Assembly (NCBI GenBank): GCA_025782575.1
Contig: JALGYY010000008.1
Span: 1-64,000, forward strand
Length of the DNA stretch: 64,000 nucleotides
From: a bacterium
GTDB lineage: Bacteria; Orphanbacterota; Orphanbacteria; Orphanbacterales; Orphanbacteraceae
Direction: 5' to 3'
In this document: in pieces, positions 16,687 to 25,810 of the stretch
Layout: each line of letters opens with the position of its first letter
Position numbering within the stretch: the stretch's first letter is position 1
Made by a program: the position numbers and the translations under genes
The notes under the pieces: model-generated
The model's input: the letters and a program-made list of their open reading frames with translations, nothing else
Database searches by the model: none
What the model was told of the DNA's origin: nothing

Positions 16687-18423
16687 ATGTTCGGCATGCT
16701 CGACTATCGGACTTGGAAAACCCTGCGAGCGCCCCTCGCGGCTCTCGCTCTGCTCCCGCTCGTTTCCCTCATGTTCACTTCCTGCGCCGCCCCTCCCCCC
16801 TCTTTGACGGTAGAGGAGATCCGGGAAGAGGCGGAAGCTCTCGTGGCAGTCCAGTCAATCCTGTCGTGGTATTCCAATTGTGTGGGCGAGAAGTCGGTAA
16901 TCAGCGAATCGTACAAGGGCCATGAAAGGCTCTTTTCGCCCGAGGCGATCAAGACGGTCGGAACGGCCGCCTCCCGTTCCAAAAATGACGACGAAAAGCG
17001 GGCGCTCGAGTTTCTGAGGGCGTACCTGATTACCGAACATGTGGCGCTCGCGACCGCCCACTTCCAGGACGAAATCGCCGACGCCGAAGCAAACGGCATG
17101 GTGGCCATGGTGGGCATGACCGGGGATGTAGCCTATCGCGATCTCGACGGTCTTCTGGACAACGAGCAGGACCCCGAGAAGCGCCACGCCATTCAGAATC
17201 TGCAATCGAATTTCTGGCGTGACGTTCTTAACCCGATCCATGAGCGGAAAACCGCCGAAGAGCACCGGATCGTAGATGAGCTCGGGTATCCGTCTTACGT
17301 CGCTCTTTCCGAGGAGCTCCGCCATGTGAGTCTTGGTGACCTGACACAGATGTCGGGCGAGTTCATCGAAAAGACGGACGAAGAATACGGCGTTCTGTTT
17401 GCGAATCAGGTTCAGTGGATCCTGGGTATCGAGGTCGACGAGTTCAGGCGTTCCGATATCGGCCGGCTCTCTCAAGTCTCCTCCTACAACAAATTCTTCC
17501 CGGCCGAACTGGTCATCCCGGCATTCGAGGATTTCCTGGAAGGAATCGGCCTCGACATGTCGACCGCCGATGGGGGTGAGATCTTCGTAAACGATGATAA
17601 CCATCCCAAGAAAGACCCGCGGGCGGTCTGCTATTCCATGGTCCCCGGCTCGGACGTCCGCGTTTCAGTGAAGCCGACCGGCGGGATCCCGGACTATGAG
17701 ACGTTCTTCCATGAGGGAGGTCACGCGGTTCACTTCGCCAGCTCAACGACCGACGTCTGGGAGTATCAGCAGCTGGGCGATAATACGGTAACCGAGGCGT
17801 ACTCGGGACTCTACGAAAACCTGTGGGGTGACCCGGATTGGCTTCGATCCTATCGCGAATACGTGAGAAGTTATAACCGATTCGTAAGTACAGGCGAGAA
17901 AGTGCCGCTCATGACCGACGAGGAGATCGGCCGGCTCGTTATCAATCGCGCTTTCTGGGATCTCTACTTCGTGCGGCGTTATGCCGGGGCGAAAATGATC
18001 TATGAGACCATCCTGCACGGGGGGGATCCTTCAGTTTATGAAGGTCTCTACCAGAACGACTCACCCGACGACATGCACGAAACCTATCGCGTACTCTTCT
18101 CTGACGCCTACGGATTCGACATGACGCCAAGCGAGGCTCTCCGCTTCCGTACCGACGTCGACCCGTTCTTCTACTCAGCGGATTATGCCCGTTCGTACGC
18201 GCTGGCGAAGCAGATGCACGAAGGACTCGGCAAGAAGTTCGGCAAACCATGGTGGCGAAGCCGAGAGGCGGGGTCCTACCTGAAGAGTGAGCTCTTCTCG
18301 CACGCCAACAAATTCACCGGCGACGAAGTAGCGGCCAAGTTCGGTTACGAGAGTGTTAACTGGGAGGCGTTCGAACGCATCCTCAGAGAGAGGCTCGATT
18401 GGGCTGAGTCGATCCTGGGTTAG
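16687..18423 (+). CDS. gluzincin lipoprotein peptidase (M2/M3-like)
   Basis: A 578-residue zinc peptidase. HEGGHAVHF (near residue 342) gives the HExxH zinc site, and a Glu in TEAYSGLYENL about 28 residues later would be the third ligand, the pattern of M3 oligopeptidases and M2 ACE-like enzymes. The N-terminal hydrophobic segment ends FTSCAAPP, so Cys33 is probably lipidated and the enzyme works outside the cytoplasmic membrane. The start at 16687 is preferred over the ATG at 16666 because AAAGGA stands 8 bases upstream of it and nothing suitable precedes the other. It probably trims peptides in the periplasm. M2 versus M3 cannot be settled by eye. Confidence 0.8.
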   Translation: MFGMLDYRTWKTLRAPLAALALLPLVSLMFTSCAAPPPSLTVEEIREEAEALVAVQSILSWYSNCVGEKSVISESYKGHERLFSPEAIKTVGTAASRSKNDDEKRALEFLRAYLITEHVALATAHFQDEIADAEANGMVAMVGMTGDVAYRDLDGLLDNEQDPEKRHAIQNLQSNFWRDVLNPIHERKTAEEHRIVDELGYPSYVALSEELRHVSLGDLTQMSGEFIEKTDEEYGVLFANQVQWILGIEVDEFRRSDIGRLSQVSSYNKFFPAELVIPAFEDFLEGIGLDMSTADGGEIFVNDDNHPKKDPRAVCYSMVPGSDVRVSVKPTGGIPDYETFFHEGGHAVHFASSTTDVWEYQQLGDNTVTEAYSGLYENLWGDPDWLRSYREYVRSYNRFVSTGEKVPLMTDEEIGRLVINRAFWDLYFVRRYAGAKMIYETILHGGDPSVYEGLYQNDSPDDMHETYRVLFSDAYGFDMTPSEALRFRTDVDPFFYSADYARSYALAKQMHEGLGKKFGKPWWRSREAGSYLKSELFSHANKFTGDEVAAKFGYESVNWEAFERILRERLDWAESILG

Positions 18424-18484
18424 GAGCTCGCAAATTACCCGGCTGCTTCGCGAGAACTCGAAAAGCGTAGCGAGTCGGCGCCCG

Positions 18485-18922
18485 CTAGCCCGAAGGCGGG
18501 GTAAAGTGGATGTACTCGTTCAGGTGCTTGAGTTCTTCCGCCTGCACCTGGATCTCATGCTTGAACAGATCACGCATGGATATGAAGCCGATCAGCCGGT
18601 GCTCCTTAATCACAGGAAGATGGCGGACCTTGGCTGAGCGCATCTTTTCGACACACTTTTCGAACCCATCCTCGAGCATGCCGACAACGATGTCGCGAGT
18701 CATGATTTCGCTCAGCTTCGTTTTCACCGGATCAAGACCCTTCAGCACGACCCGGCGGGCGACATCCCTCTCCGATACCACGCCGACAACATGATTGTCC
18801 CGCAAGATGGGAAGCGCTCCCACGTTGAACCGATCCATCACATTGACCGCGTCGAGCACGGTGGCGTCCTCTCCGATCACATGCAGCGGTCGATTGGTAA
18901 TCAGATCTTCAAGCAGCTTCAT
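18485..18922 (-). CDS. two-CBS-domain protein
   Basis: A 145-residue protein consisting of a CBS domain pair. The first repeat is around LHVIGEDATVLDAVNVMDRFNVGALPILRDNHVVGVVSERDVARR. The second is around IVVGMLEDGFEKCVEKMRSAKVRHLPVIKEHRLIGFISMRDLFKH. Such stand-alone pairs bind adenosyl ligands (AMP, ATP, SAM) and act as regulatory subunits. GGGAGGTG lies just before the ATG. The partner is not evident. The next genes are the convergent peptidase and the divergent sixA. Confidence 0.88.
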   Translation of the reverse strand: MKLLEDLITNRPLHVIGEDATVLDAVNVMDRFNVGALPILRDNHVVGVVSERDVARRVVLKGLDPVKTKLSEIMTRDIVVGMLEDGFEKCVEKMRSAKVRHLPVIKEHRLIGFISMRDLFKHEIQVQAEELKHLNEYIHFTPPSG

Positions 18923-19015
18923 TTGTCACCTCCCTGCCGGGCACTCGGCGCTGTATCCTAGGTATGTAAAAGAACATAGCACATCGGGATACGCATTTCC
19001 ACCCCGCGGAAGGAC

Positions 19016-19044
19016 TTGTCCGATTCACCGGTCCCCTCTACTAT
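19016..19044 (+). promoter_or_regulatory. candidate promoter for sixA
   Basis: TTGTCC and TACTAT are spaced by 17 bases in the divergent region, 70 bases before the sixA ATG. This matches a housekeeping promoter reasonably well, but it is unproven. Confidence 0.4.
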
Positions 19045-19114
19045 ATGGGAAACGATTTGCCGCCAGGACAAATGGCGTCCAAGGAATGAGGCCGGACAAC
19101 AAGGGAGGATCAGC

Positions 19115-19558
19115 ATGGCATTGATCGTGATGCGCCACGGTGAGGCGAGAACGGACCAGTCCGGGAACAAGGTACTCACCGAAAAAGGCCGGAAAGATGT
19201 GGCCGATGTGGCGGAGCAGCTCTTCGAGGCCGGCTATGAAGTCCGACTGATTTTTCACAGCGGAAAGGCCCGTTCGGCGCAGACTGCGGAAATCCTTGCC
19301 GAGAAGATCGGAAGAAGTGCCCGGATCGAGAAAGTGGGCGGCCTGAATCCTGACGATGATGTATTCGAGATTGCAAAAGAGATCAACCGCGTGCAGGTCT
19401 CTCTGGCTGTCATCGGCCATATGCCACATGTCTCCAACCTGATTCTCCACATGACGGGCGTGCAGGACACGCCGCCGTTTGGTACGGCCCATGCGGTAAC
19501 GCTGAATCACGGCGAGCCTGATTGGGAGATCGAGGAGCCGTTCTCCCCCGGCAGCTGA
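19115..19558 (+). CDS. sixA: phosphohistidine phosphatase SixA family
   Basis: A 147-residue histidine-phosphatase-fold protein. ALIVMRHGEA holds the catalytic RHG at the start, LIFHSGKARSAQTAEIL the second conserved Arg block, and VIGHMPHVSNL the C-terminal catalytic His. The short length is typical of SixA, which removes phosphate from histidine in phosphorelay or PTS proteins. AGGGAGGA precedes the ATG at 19115 by 5 bases, which fixes the start. The frame is open further upstream but lacks such a site. The SfsA fusion gene begins 3 bases after its stop, so they are probably cotranscribed. Confidence 0.9.
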   Translation: MALIVMRHGEARTDQSGNKVLTEKGRKDVADVAEQLFEAGYEVRLIFHSGKARSAQTAEILAEKIGRSARIEKVGGLNPDDDVFEIAKEINRVQVSLAVIGHMPHVSNLILHMTGVQDTPPFGTAHAVTLNHGEPDWEIEEPFSPGS

Positions 19559-19561
19559 TCC

Positions 19562-20782
19562 ATGTCCGATGTTATTCGCCTACTCCCCGAGCCGATTCAG
19601 GCGACGTTCGTGGACCGCCCGAACCGGTATCGCTTGCGAGCCCGCCTGAGTGACAACCGGATCGTTCACGCGTTTCTGCCTAACCCGGGCCGGATGGCTG
19701 AGCTGCTCCTTCCCGGAACCCCCATTTCGCTCATTCCCGCTCCAGACCAACCCCGCGGCGCCCCTCCTCGGAAAACACGCTTCAACGCTGTCGCCGTGAA
19801 GAGGGGAGACTCTACACGGTTACTGGATACCCACTTGAGCAATGGAATAACCCGCGAACTGATTGAGAGACGATCAATTTCCGCGCTTCGAGATTGGAAA
19901 GTGATCCGGCAAGAGGTCAGGGTAGGTCGGTCTCGATTCGACTTCGAACTCGAGCGCCGCTCTCCCGTCGGAAAAGCATCACATAGAACCATGCTGCTTG
20001 AAGTGAAAACCTGTAATCTGGTTGAAAATGGGGTCGCGCTCTTTCCGGATGCACCGACGAATCGGGGACGGCGGCATCTGGAAGAACTGGCCGAGCTGGC
20101 CGATGGAGGCCGCCCCACCGGCGTGCTTTTTCTCATCCAGGATCCCGGTGCCACGGTGTTTCTACCCCACTGGCATACCGATCCCGCCTTTGCCAGGTCG
20201 CTCTTCCGGATCGCCGCGCGATTTCCCGGCGCTACCACCGGACGGCACCCCCATCTTCTTCTAACAGCCGCCGCCATAAGGACTTATCCCGACCTGACCG
20301 TCAACCCCGAGGTTCGCGAGGTCCCCATCCTGGTCGATCGGCTCGGCAGGGAGCTCGCCGATCAGGGCGCTTATCTGATCCTTCTTCGTCTCGCCCGCAC
20401 CCGACGCCTGACAGTCGGCGCGCTCGGCTCCCTCCTCTTTCCCGCCGGCTGGTATATGTACGCCGGCTCCGCTGAGGTCGGGCTCACGGCCCGAATTGAG
20501 CGCCACAGACGGACCCGTAAAAAGCTCCACTGGCACATCGATTACTTGCGTGCCGCCGCCCGTTTCGAAGAGGCTTTTCCCGTTCGATCTTCACGAAAGG
20601 ACGAGTGCGATCTTGCGGCTGCTCTGTCCGATATCGAAGGCTCGCCGGTCGATCGTTTCGGCTCATCGGACTGCTCGTGTTTGACCCATCTCTACTGTTT
20701 CGACGCCGATCCCCGGGTAGGCCGACCATTTCAGGACCTCATCGCACGCTTCCGTCATCGCGTTCCCCCTGCTGCTCAATGA
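19562..20782 (+). CDS. SfsA fused to a DUF123 GIY-YIG-like domain
   Basis: A 406-residue two-domain protein. Residues about 1-235 are SfsA: FVDRPNRYRLRA, HAFLPNPGRMAELL, LLEVKTCNLV, ALFPDAPTNRGRRHLEEL and GVLFLIQ. SfsA proteins bind or cut nucleic acid through a PD-(D/E)xK-like core, and here ExK lies in LLEVKT. Residues about 265-385 match DUF123: GAYLILLRL, FPAGWYMYAGSA (the GIY-YIG-like strand pair), HWHIDYL and ECDLA. The cytoplasmic role is uncertain, probably DNA processing rather than sugar metabolism. Both domains look complete. It follows sixA by 3 bases. Confidence 0.85.
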   Translation: MSDVIRLLPEPIQATFVDRPNRYRLRARLSDNRIVHAFLPNPGRMAELLLPGTPISLIPAPDQPRGAPPRKTRFNAVAVKRGDSTRLLDTHLSNGITRELIERRSISALRDWKVIRQEVRVGRSRFDFELERRSPVGKASHRTMLLEVKTCNLVENGVALFPDAPTNRGRRHLEELAELADGGRPTGVLFLIQDPGATVFLPHWHTDPAFARSLFRIAARFPGATTGRHPHLLLTAAAIRTYPDLTVNPEVREVPILVDRLGRELADQGAYLILLRLARTRRLTVGALGSLLFPAGWYMYAGSAEVGLTARIERHRRTRKKLHWHIDYLRAAARFEEAFPVRSSRKDECDLAAALSDIEGSPVDRFGSSDCSCLTHLYCFDADPRVGRPFQDLIARFRHRVPPAAQ

Positions 20783-20970
20783 ATCAACAGGAATTCCGCT
20801 GGTTTCCTTCGTTTACCCCTTCAATCTCCAGCAAGTCCAGCCGATAGATAGAAGGAACCCCCGGACTTGTCACCGGGTGAAACTTGAGCCAACTTGTATG
20901 TGAGTGACTTGAGATCATCCCACTCGGTCATTCGAAAACCTCCCCGGTTTACGAAAGAAGGAGGGTGGTC

Positions 20971-21378
20971 ATGCACCTTCGGGTGTACAGTCCGAACCAG
21001 TACCTCACTCGGGAGATGCATACACGCGTGGAGCGTCGATTCCGTTTCGCGTTTGATCACTATGCGCCGTTCATCTCTTGGGTGGGTGTGAGGATCATGG
21101 AGACGGAGGGGCCGCTTGAAACTGCGGTCAAGAAGTGTCAGGTGCAGGTGATGCTGAATTCCGGAGACGACCTCCTCGTCGAGGAGACGAATCCGAGCAT
21201 CTATCGCACGATCGACCGCGCGGCATCCAAAGCGGAAACGGAAGTTCACATCGCGATCGGCAGGATTGCCGGTGTGGCCTCCCGGAGATCGGCCCCATCT
21301 CTCGCGGAAGCAGAGGTGCACCATGTGGGCGAAAACAACAAAATCGCCTCGCGGACAGAGAAGATGACGGCTCAGTAG
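20971..21378 (+). CDS. HPF/RaiA-family ribosome-associated protein
   Basis: A 135-residue protein similar in layout to hibernation-promoting factors: two beta strands (MHLRVYS and VGVRIMETEG), a helix, QVQVMLNSGDDLLVEE and SIYRTIDRAASKAETEV. The C-terminal tail is short, so it would be a short-form HPF or a specialised relative. Conservation is moderate, so the family call is by fold pattern. The ATG at 20971 is preferred over GTG at 20965 because AAGGAGG ends 6 bases before it. It converges on carB. Confidence 0.65.
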   Translation: MHLRVYSPNQYLTREMHTRVERRFRFAFDHYAPFISWVGVRIMETEGPLETAVKKCQVQVMLNSGDDLLVEETNPSIYRTIDRAASKAETEVHIAIGRIAGVASRRSAPSLAEAEVHHVGENNKIASRTEKMTAQ

Positions 21379-21392
21379 GAAAGCAAGAGTTT

Positions 21393-21454
21393 TAGACGAG
21401 CGGGGAAGTCCGGGCGGGCTTTCCCGCTTTGCTATGCGGGCAGGCCCCGTCTAG
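21393..21454. terminator. possible bidirectional terminator between hpf-like gene and carB
   Basis: Two overlapping stem-loops lie between the convergent genes. GCGGGGAAG (21400-21408) pairs with CTTTCCCGC (21419-21427) and is followed by TTT. A longer TAGAC...GTCTA pairing encloses it and reaches the carB stop. The T-run is short, so strength is doubtful. Confidence 0.4.
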
Positions 21455-24400
21455 TCGGGCCGGATCGCGTCTTCGGCGGGTACGTAGTCATCCCACGCAC
21501 GAATTTTGAGGTCATCCTGGCCGTACCGATCGAGCGCCTGGGCAAAAAGCGCAGCGGTCTCGGCATTCACCAGAAGGGGCACTCCTCGATCCACGGCATG
21601 TCTTCGAATGAGATAATCGTTTGTCAGTTCATCCCGATCGATCGACTTGGGGATATTGAGTACGAGATCGATCTCTCCCGATGCAATAAGGTCGAGGGCG
21701 TTCGGCTTTTCCTTGTCCAGCGGCCAGCGGATAAAATCGGCAGCAACACCGTTTGCCTCCAGAAAAGTCGCCGTCCCTCCTGTCGCATAGAGTTTGAGCC
21801 CCAGTTTCTGAAAGATGTGAATCGCAGGGAGCAGTTTCGTTTTCTCCTCGATCGCGCCGGTCGAAAGGAGCACCCCCCTTTCCGGTATCCTGTATCCCAC
21901 TGATAACAGCGACTTGAGAAACGCCTCACGAAGGTCGTCTCCGAAACAGGCGACCTCTCCGGTCGACGCCATTTCGACACCGAGAACAGGATCGGCACCG
22001 GCCAGCCGGGAGAATGAGAACTGCGGCGCCTTGACTCCGACATAGTCAAGTTCGAAGAGGGAGCGACTGAGCTGCCCCGTTGTTGCCCCGAGCATGGCCC
22101 GCGTAGCAAGATCGACGAAGTTCAAGCGATACACTTTCGATGCGAACGGGAAACTGCGGGAAGCCCGCAGGTTGCATTCGATCACCCGGATGCGCCCATC
22201 TTTGGCGAGATACTGCACATTGAACGGCCCTGTTATATTCAGGCTCGCGGCAATTTCCCTGGTAATCCGTTTGATCCGTCTGACAGTCCCCACAAATACC
22301 CGCTGGGCGGGAAGGACGATCACCGCGTCTCCCGAATGAACCCCCGCATATTCCACATGCTCCCCGAGAGCGTAGGCAACTACCTCGCCGTGATCCGCTA
22401 CGGCGTCGACCTCAATCTCCTTCGCCCCGGAAATGAACTCGCTTACCACCACCGGATGCTCCGGACTGACGCTCGTCGCCTCGGCCAGGTAGCCCAGAAG
22501 ATCTTCATCCCGGTAGGCTACGTTCATCGCAGCCCCCGAAAGCACATAGCTCGGGCGAACGAGCACGGGATAGCCCACGTCGTTCGCGAACCGGACCGCT
22601 TCATCGGTACTCGACGCTTCTGTCCAGCGAGGCTGATCGACACCGAGCCGGTCGAGAAGCCTGGAAAACTTATGGCGATCCTCCGCCTCATCGATCGATG
22701 ACGGGGGCGTCCCCAGAATCTTGATACCGGCGCGATCGAGCGAAAGCGCGACGTTGTTCGGCGTCTGCCCCCCCATGGAGACGATGACGCCAAGGGGGTT
22801 TTCCTTTTCCCAGATATCGAGAATCCGCTCGAGCGAAAGTTCCTCGAAGTAAAGACGGTCAGCGACATCGTAGTCGGTGCTTACCGTTTCCGGGTTGTGA
22901 TTGACGACGATCGTCCGATAACCCATGCGTTTCAACGATTCGACGCAGTTGACTGAGCACCAGTCGAACTCCACACTCGATCCGATTCTGTAGGCGCCGC
23001 TCCCGAGCACCATCACTCCGTCCCGCCCCTCACTCCGCCCTGCTGCAGCAGACCCGAAATCGAGGTCGTCCACATCACCGTGATAGGTCAGATAGAGATA
23101 GTTGGTCTCGGCCGGGAATTCCCCGGCTGTCGTATCGATCTGTTTGACCACCGGCGTAACGCCCCGATCACGTCTGTGACGGCGGACGGCGAGCGCGCTC
23201 CGCTCCGCCCCGCCTCTCTCTCCGTCCTGCAGGATGCGACTGATCTGACGGTCCGAATAGCCTGCTCGTTTGGCATCCAGCAGAACAGGATCGGGCAGGC
23301 TCTTCAGCGTATGACGGGCGATCTCCTCCCGGAGCCGGACGATGCTCTTGATCCGATAGAGAAACCAGGGGTCGATTCCGGTCAGCCTCTGGATTTTTTT
23401 GATACTCCAATCCTGTCGCAGAGCTTCGGCAACCGCGAAAATCCTCTGATCGGTCGGATTGGTGAGCTCATTTTCGAGGTCATCGCCCGAATGGCCGGTA
23501 TCGGTAATCCCTTCCACACCGGGCGACACCATACGAAGCGCCTTCTGCAGTGCTTCTTCGAAGCTCCGCCCGATGCTCATCACCTCGCCGACCGATTTCA
23601 TTGAACTCCCGATCTCCCGCTCGGCACGGACGAACTTGCCGAGGTCCCAGCGAGGGACCTTGACGACAACATAGTCGAGGGCCGGCTCGAAACAGGCGGT
23701 GGTGGCGCGGGTCACTGAATTCGGGATCTCGTGAAGGGTCTTGCCGCACGCGAGCTTCGCGGCGACAAATGCAAGAGGATAACCTGTCGCTTTCGAGGCG
23801 AGCGCCGAGCTTCGAGAGAGCCGGGCGTTCACTTCGATGGCGACATAATCTCCCGTATCGGGATTGATGGCGAACTGAATATTGCATTCCCCTACTACCC
23901 CAAGCTGGCGGATCGTGTTTACCGCCGTCTCCCGCAGAGTATGGTACTCATCGTTCGATAACGTCTGGCTCGGAGCCACAACGATCGATTCCCCCGTATG
24001 AATGCCGAGAGGATCCAGGTTCTCCATATTGCAGACCGTGATACAGTTGTCCTCCCGGTCACGGATCACTTCATATTCCAGCTCTTTCCAGCCGGTCAGA
24101 GCCCGTTCAAGCAGAAGCTGCCCGGAGAAAGCGAAACCGGCTACCGCCGCCGCCTCCAGTTCATCCTGACTCTGCACAAAACGAGAACCGAGACCGCCGA
24201 GCGTAAAGGCCGCTCTCATGAGAAGGGGATAGCCGATCCGTTCCGCCGCAGCCAGTGCTTCTTCAACCGAACGGACCGCCTCGTTCGGTGTCACCGGAAC
24301 GCCGAGCTCATGAAGACGCCGGGCGAACAGCTCACGATCTTCGGTTTCGATTACGGTTTCGATCGGAGTGCCGAGCACGGCCACGTCATGCTCCTCGAGC

Positions 24401-24711
24401 GCACCCGACTCATGGAGCTCCACGCCGCAGTTCAGCGCCGTCTGGCCGCCGAAACTGAGCAGGATGCCGTCCGGCCGTTCCCGCTCGATAACACCTTTGA
24501 CGAAGTGATGGGTAAGCGGCAGGAAATAGATCTTGTCGGCGAGCCCTTCCGAGGTCTGAATGGTGGCGATATTCGGATTGACGAGGATGACCTCGCAACC
24601 TTCTTCTTTGAGAGCCTTGATCGCCTGCGAACCCGAATAGTCGAACTCACCCGCCTGGCCGATCGTGAGGCCGCCCGATCCGAGCAGGAGCACACGTTTG
24701 GGAGGCTTCAT
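21451..24711 (-). CDS. carB: carbamoyl-phosphate synthase, large subunit
   Basis: A 1086-residue protein, close to the usual 1073. It makes carbamoyl phosphate from bicarbonate, ammonia and two ATP for arginine and pyrimidine synthesis. The duplicated ATP-grasp halves are clear. Each starts with a dinucleotide-like loop (RVLLLGSGGLTIGQAGEFDYSG and VMVLGSGAYRIGSSVEFDW) and carries the ATP-binding strands. A C-terminal MGS-like allosteric domain has KLYATGGTATFLEANG. An Arg-rich insert near the end of the first half (about residues 505-525) looks lineage specific. Its ATG overlaps the carA stop by 4 bases, so the two subunits are translationally coupled. Confidence 0.97.
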   Translation of the reverse strand: MKPPKRVLLLGSGGLTIGQAGEFDYSGSQAIKALKEEGCEVILVNPNIATIQTSEGLADKIYFLPLTHHFVKGVIERERPDGILLSFGGQTALNCGVELHESGALEEHDVAVLGTPIETVIETEDRELFARRLHELGVPVTPNEAVRSVEEALAAAERIGYPLLMRAAFTLGGLGSRFVQSQDELEAAAVAGFAFSGQLLLERALTGWKELEYEVIRDREDNCITVCNMENLDPLGIHTGESIVVAPSQTLSNDEYHTLRETAVNTIRQLGVVGECNIQFAINPDTGDYVAIEVNARLSRSSALASKATGYPLAFVAAKLACGKTLHEIPNSVTRATTACFEPALDYVVVKVPRWDLGKFVRAEREIGSSMKSVGEVMSIGRSFEEALQKALRMVSPGVEGITDTGHSGDDLENELTNPTDQRIFAVAEALRQDWSIKKIQRLTGIDPWFLYRIKSIVRLREEIARHTLKSLPDPVLLDAKRAGYSDRQISRILQDGERGGAERSALAVRRHRRDRGVTPVVKQIDTTAGEFPAETNYLYLTYHGDVDDLDFGSAAAGRSEGRDGVMVLGSGAYRIGSSVEFDWCSVNCVESLKRMGYRTIVVNHNPETVSTDYDVADRLYFEELSLERILDIWEKENPLGVIVSMGGQTPNNVALSLDRAGIKILGTPPSSIDEAEDRHKFSRLLDRLGVDQPRWTEASSTDEAVRFANDVGYPVLVRPSYVLSGAAMNVAYRDEDLLGYLAEATSVSPEHPVVVSEFISGAKEIEVDAVADHGEVVAYALGEHVEYAGVHSGDAVIVLPAQRVFVGTVRRIKRITREIAASLNITGPFNVQYLAKDGRIRVIECNLRASRSFPFASKVYRLNFVDLATRAMLGATTGQLSRSLFELDYVGVKAPQFSFSRLAGADPVLGVEMASTGEVACFGDDLREAFLKSLLSVGYRIPERGVLLSTGAIEEKTKLLPAIHIFQKLGLKLYATGGTATFLEANGVAADFIRWPLDKEKPNALDLIASGEIDLVLNIPKSIDRDELTNDYLIRRHAVDRGVPLLVNAETAALFAQALDRYGQDDLKIRAWDDYVPAEDAIRPD

Positions 24712-25796
24712 CCTCTGGCCCTCCGCACTTCGTCCAGAAACGCATCGAATAGATAAGCGGTATCCACCGGTCCGCAGACCGCCTCGGGATGGAACTGCAC
24801 CGCCCGATGAAGGCCGCTCTTCATGCGGAGTCCTTCCAGCGTGCCGTCATTGCCGTTGGTGAACCAGACCTCCCACCCCTCGGGCAGGCTTCGTCCGTCT
24901 ACTGCGTATCCGTGATTCTGGCTGGTGATCGCCCACTTGCCTGTTCCTGTTTCAGCAACCGGCTGGTTCTGTCCCCGATGGCCGTAGGGGAGCTTGAAAG
25001 TACTCCCTCCGGCCGCGAGCCCGACTACCTGGCAGCCGAGACAGATGCCGAAGACAGGCTTCGATTCTCCGAGCAGCGTGCCGACTCTTATCCCGAGCGC
25101 CGCCACCTGCTCCGGATCACCCGGGCCGTTACTGATCAGAATGCCGTCGTAATCGACCTGGCTGAGATCATAGTCCCAGGGGACGACCGTGAGCGCCGCC
25201 CCCCTTCGGAGCAGGCATCGCAGGATGTTGTTTTTCACTCCGCAATCGATGACGGCGATACGAACATCCCCCTCTCCATAGGTCACCGGCTCTTTCCGGG
25301 CGACACGATCGACGACATTTTCCGATGCGGGATCGTACCAGCCCGGCTCGGCCTCTCCATCGACGACGATCTTACCGAGCACGGTTCCCCGTTCCCTCAG
25401 ATGTCTCGCGAGCGCCCTCGTGTCTATGCCGTAGATTCCGGGAACAGACTCGGAATGCAACCACTCTCCGAGTGACTGCGCCGCGTTCCAGTGATGATAC
25501 TCCCCATGATAGTTGGCGGTAACGAGCCCGCGAATCTGAACGTGTCCCGATTCGAAGTGCCTGGGAAGGCCGTACGAGTCCTGATCGAAAGAGGGGACGC
25601 CGTAATTGCCGATGAGCGGATAGGTCAGAACCAGAATCTGCCCGTAGTAGGATGGGTCGGTGATCGCTTCCGGATAGCCCACCATACCGGTATTGAAAAC
25701 GACTTCGCCGGCGGCGGGAGTGTGGGAGCCGAACAGGTGCCCTTCAAAAACAGCGCCGTCCTTTAGAACGAGCGACGCTTTTCGTTTCGACTTCAA
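24708..25796 (-). CDS. carA: carbamoyl-phosphate synthase, small (glutaminase) subunit
   Basis: A 362-residue protein of normal length. It hydrolyses glutamine and passes ammonia to CarB. ASLVLKDGAVFEGHLFG and GVVFNTGMVGYPEAITDPSY mark the N-terminal CarA domain, and the class I glutaminase domain has the nucleophile in GICLGCQ and the catalytic His in FHPEA. The residue after CLG is Cys where CLGH is common. The nucleophile itself is intact, so activity is expected. It starts 14 bases after the TPR-zincin stop and overlaps carB by 4 bases. No pyrimidine-responsive attenuator is evident upstream. Confidence 0.97.
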   Translation of the reverse strand: MKSKRKASLVLKDGAVFEGHLFGSHTPAAGEVVFNTGMVGYPEAITDPSYYGQILVLTYPLIGNYGVPSFDQDSYGLPRHFESGHVQIRGLVTANYHGEYHHWNAAQSLGEWLHSESVPGIYGIDTRALARHLRERGTVLGKIVVDGEAEPGWYDPASENVVDRVARKEPVTYGEGDVRIAVIDCGVKNNILRCLLRRGAALTVVPWDYDLSQVDYDGILISNGPGDPEQVAALGIRVGTLLGESKPVFGICLGCQVVGLAAGGSTFKLPYGHRGQNQPVAETGTGKWAITSQNHGYAVDGRSLPEGWEVWFTNGNDGTLEGLRMKSGLHRAVQFHPEAVCGPVDTAYLFDAFLDEVRRARG

Positions 25797-25810
25797 TAGC
25801 TATTCCTGAC

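Noticed and set aside
20860-20877. CCCGG/CCGGG stem downstream of the SfsA fusion gene
   Set aside because: Only five pairs with an eight-base loop and no T-run, too weak to call a terminator.
23998-24756. Open frame antisense to the start of carB
   Set aside because: Shadow of carB in a GC-rich sequence. No ribosome binding site and no recognisable domain.
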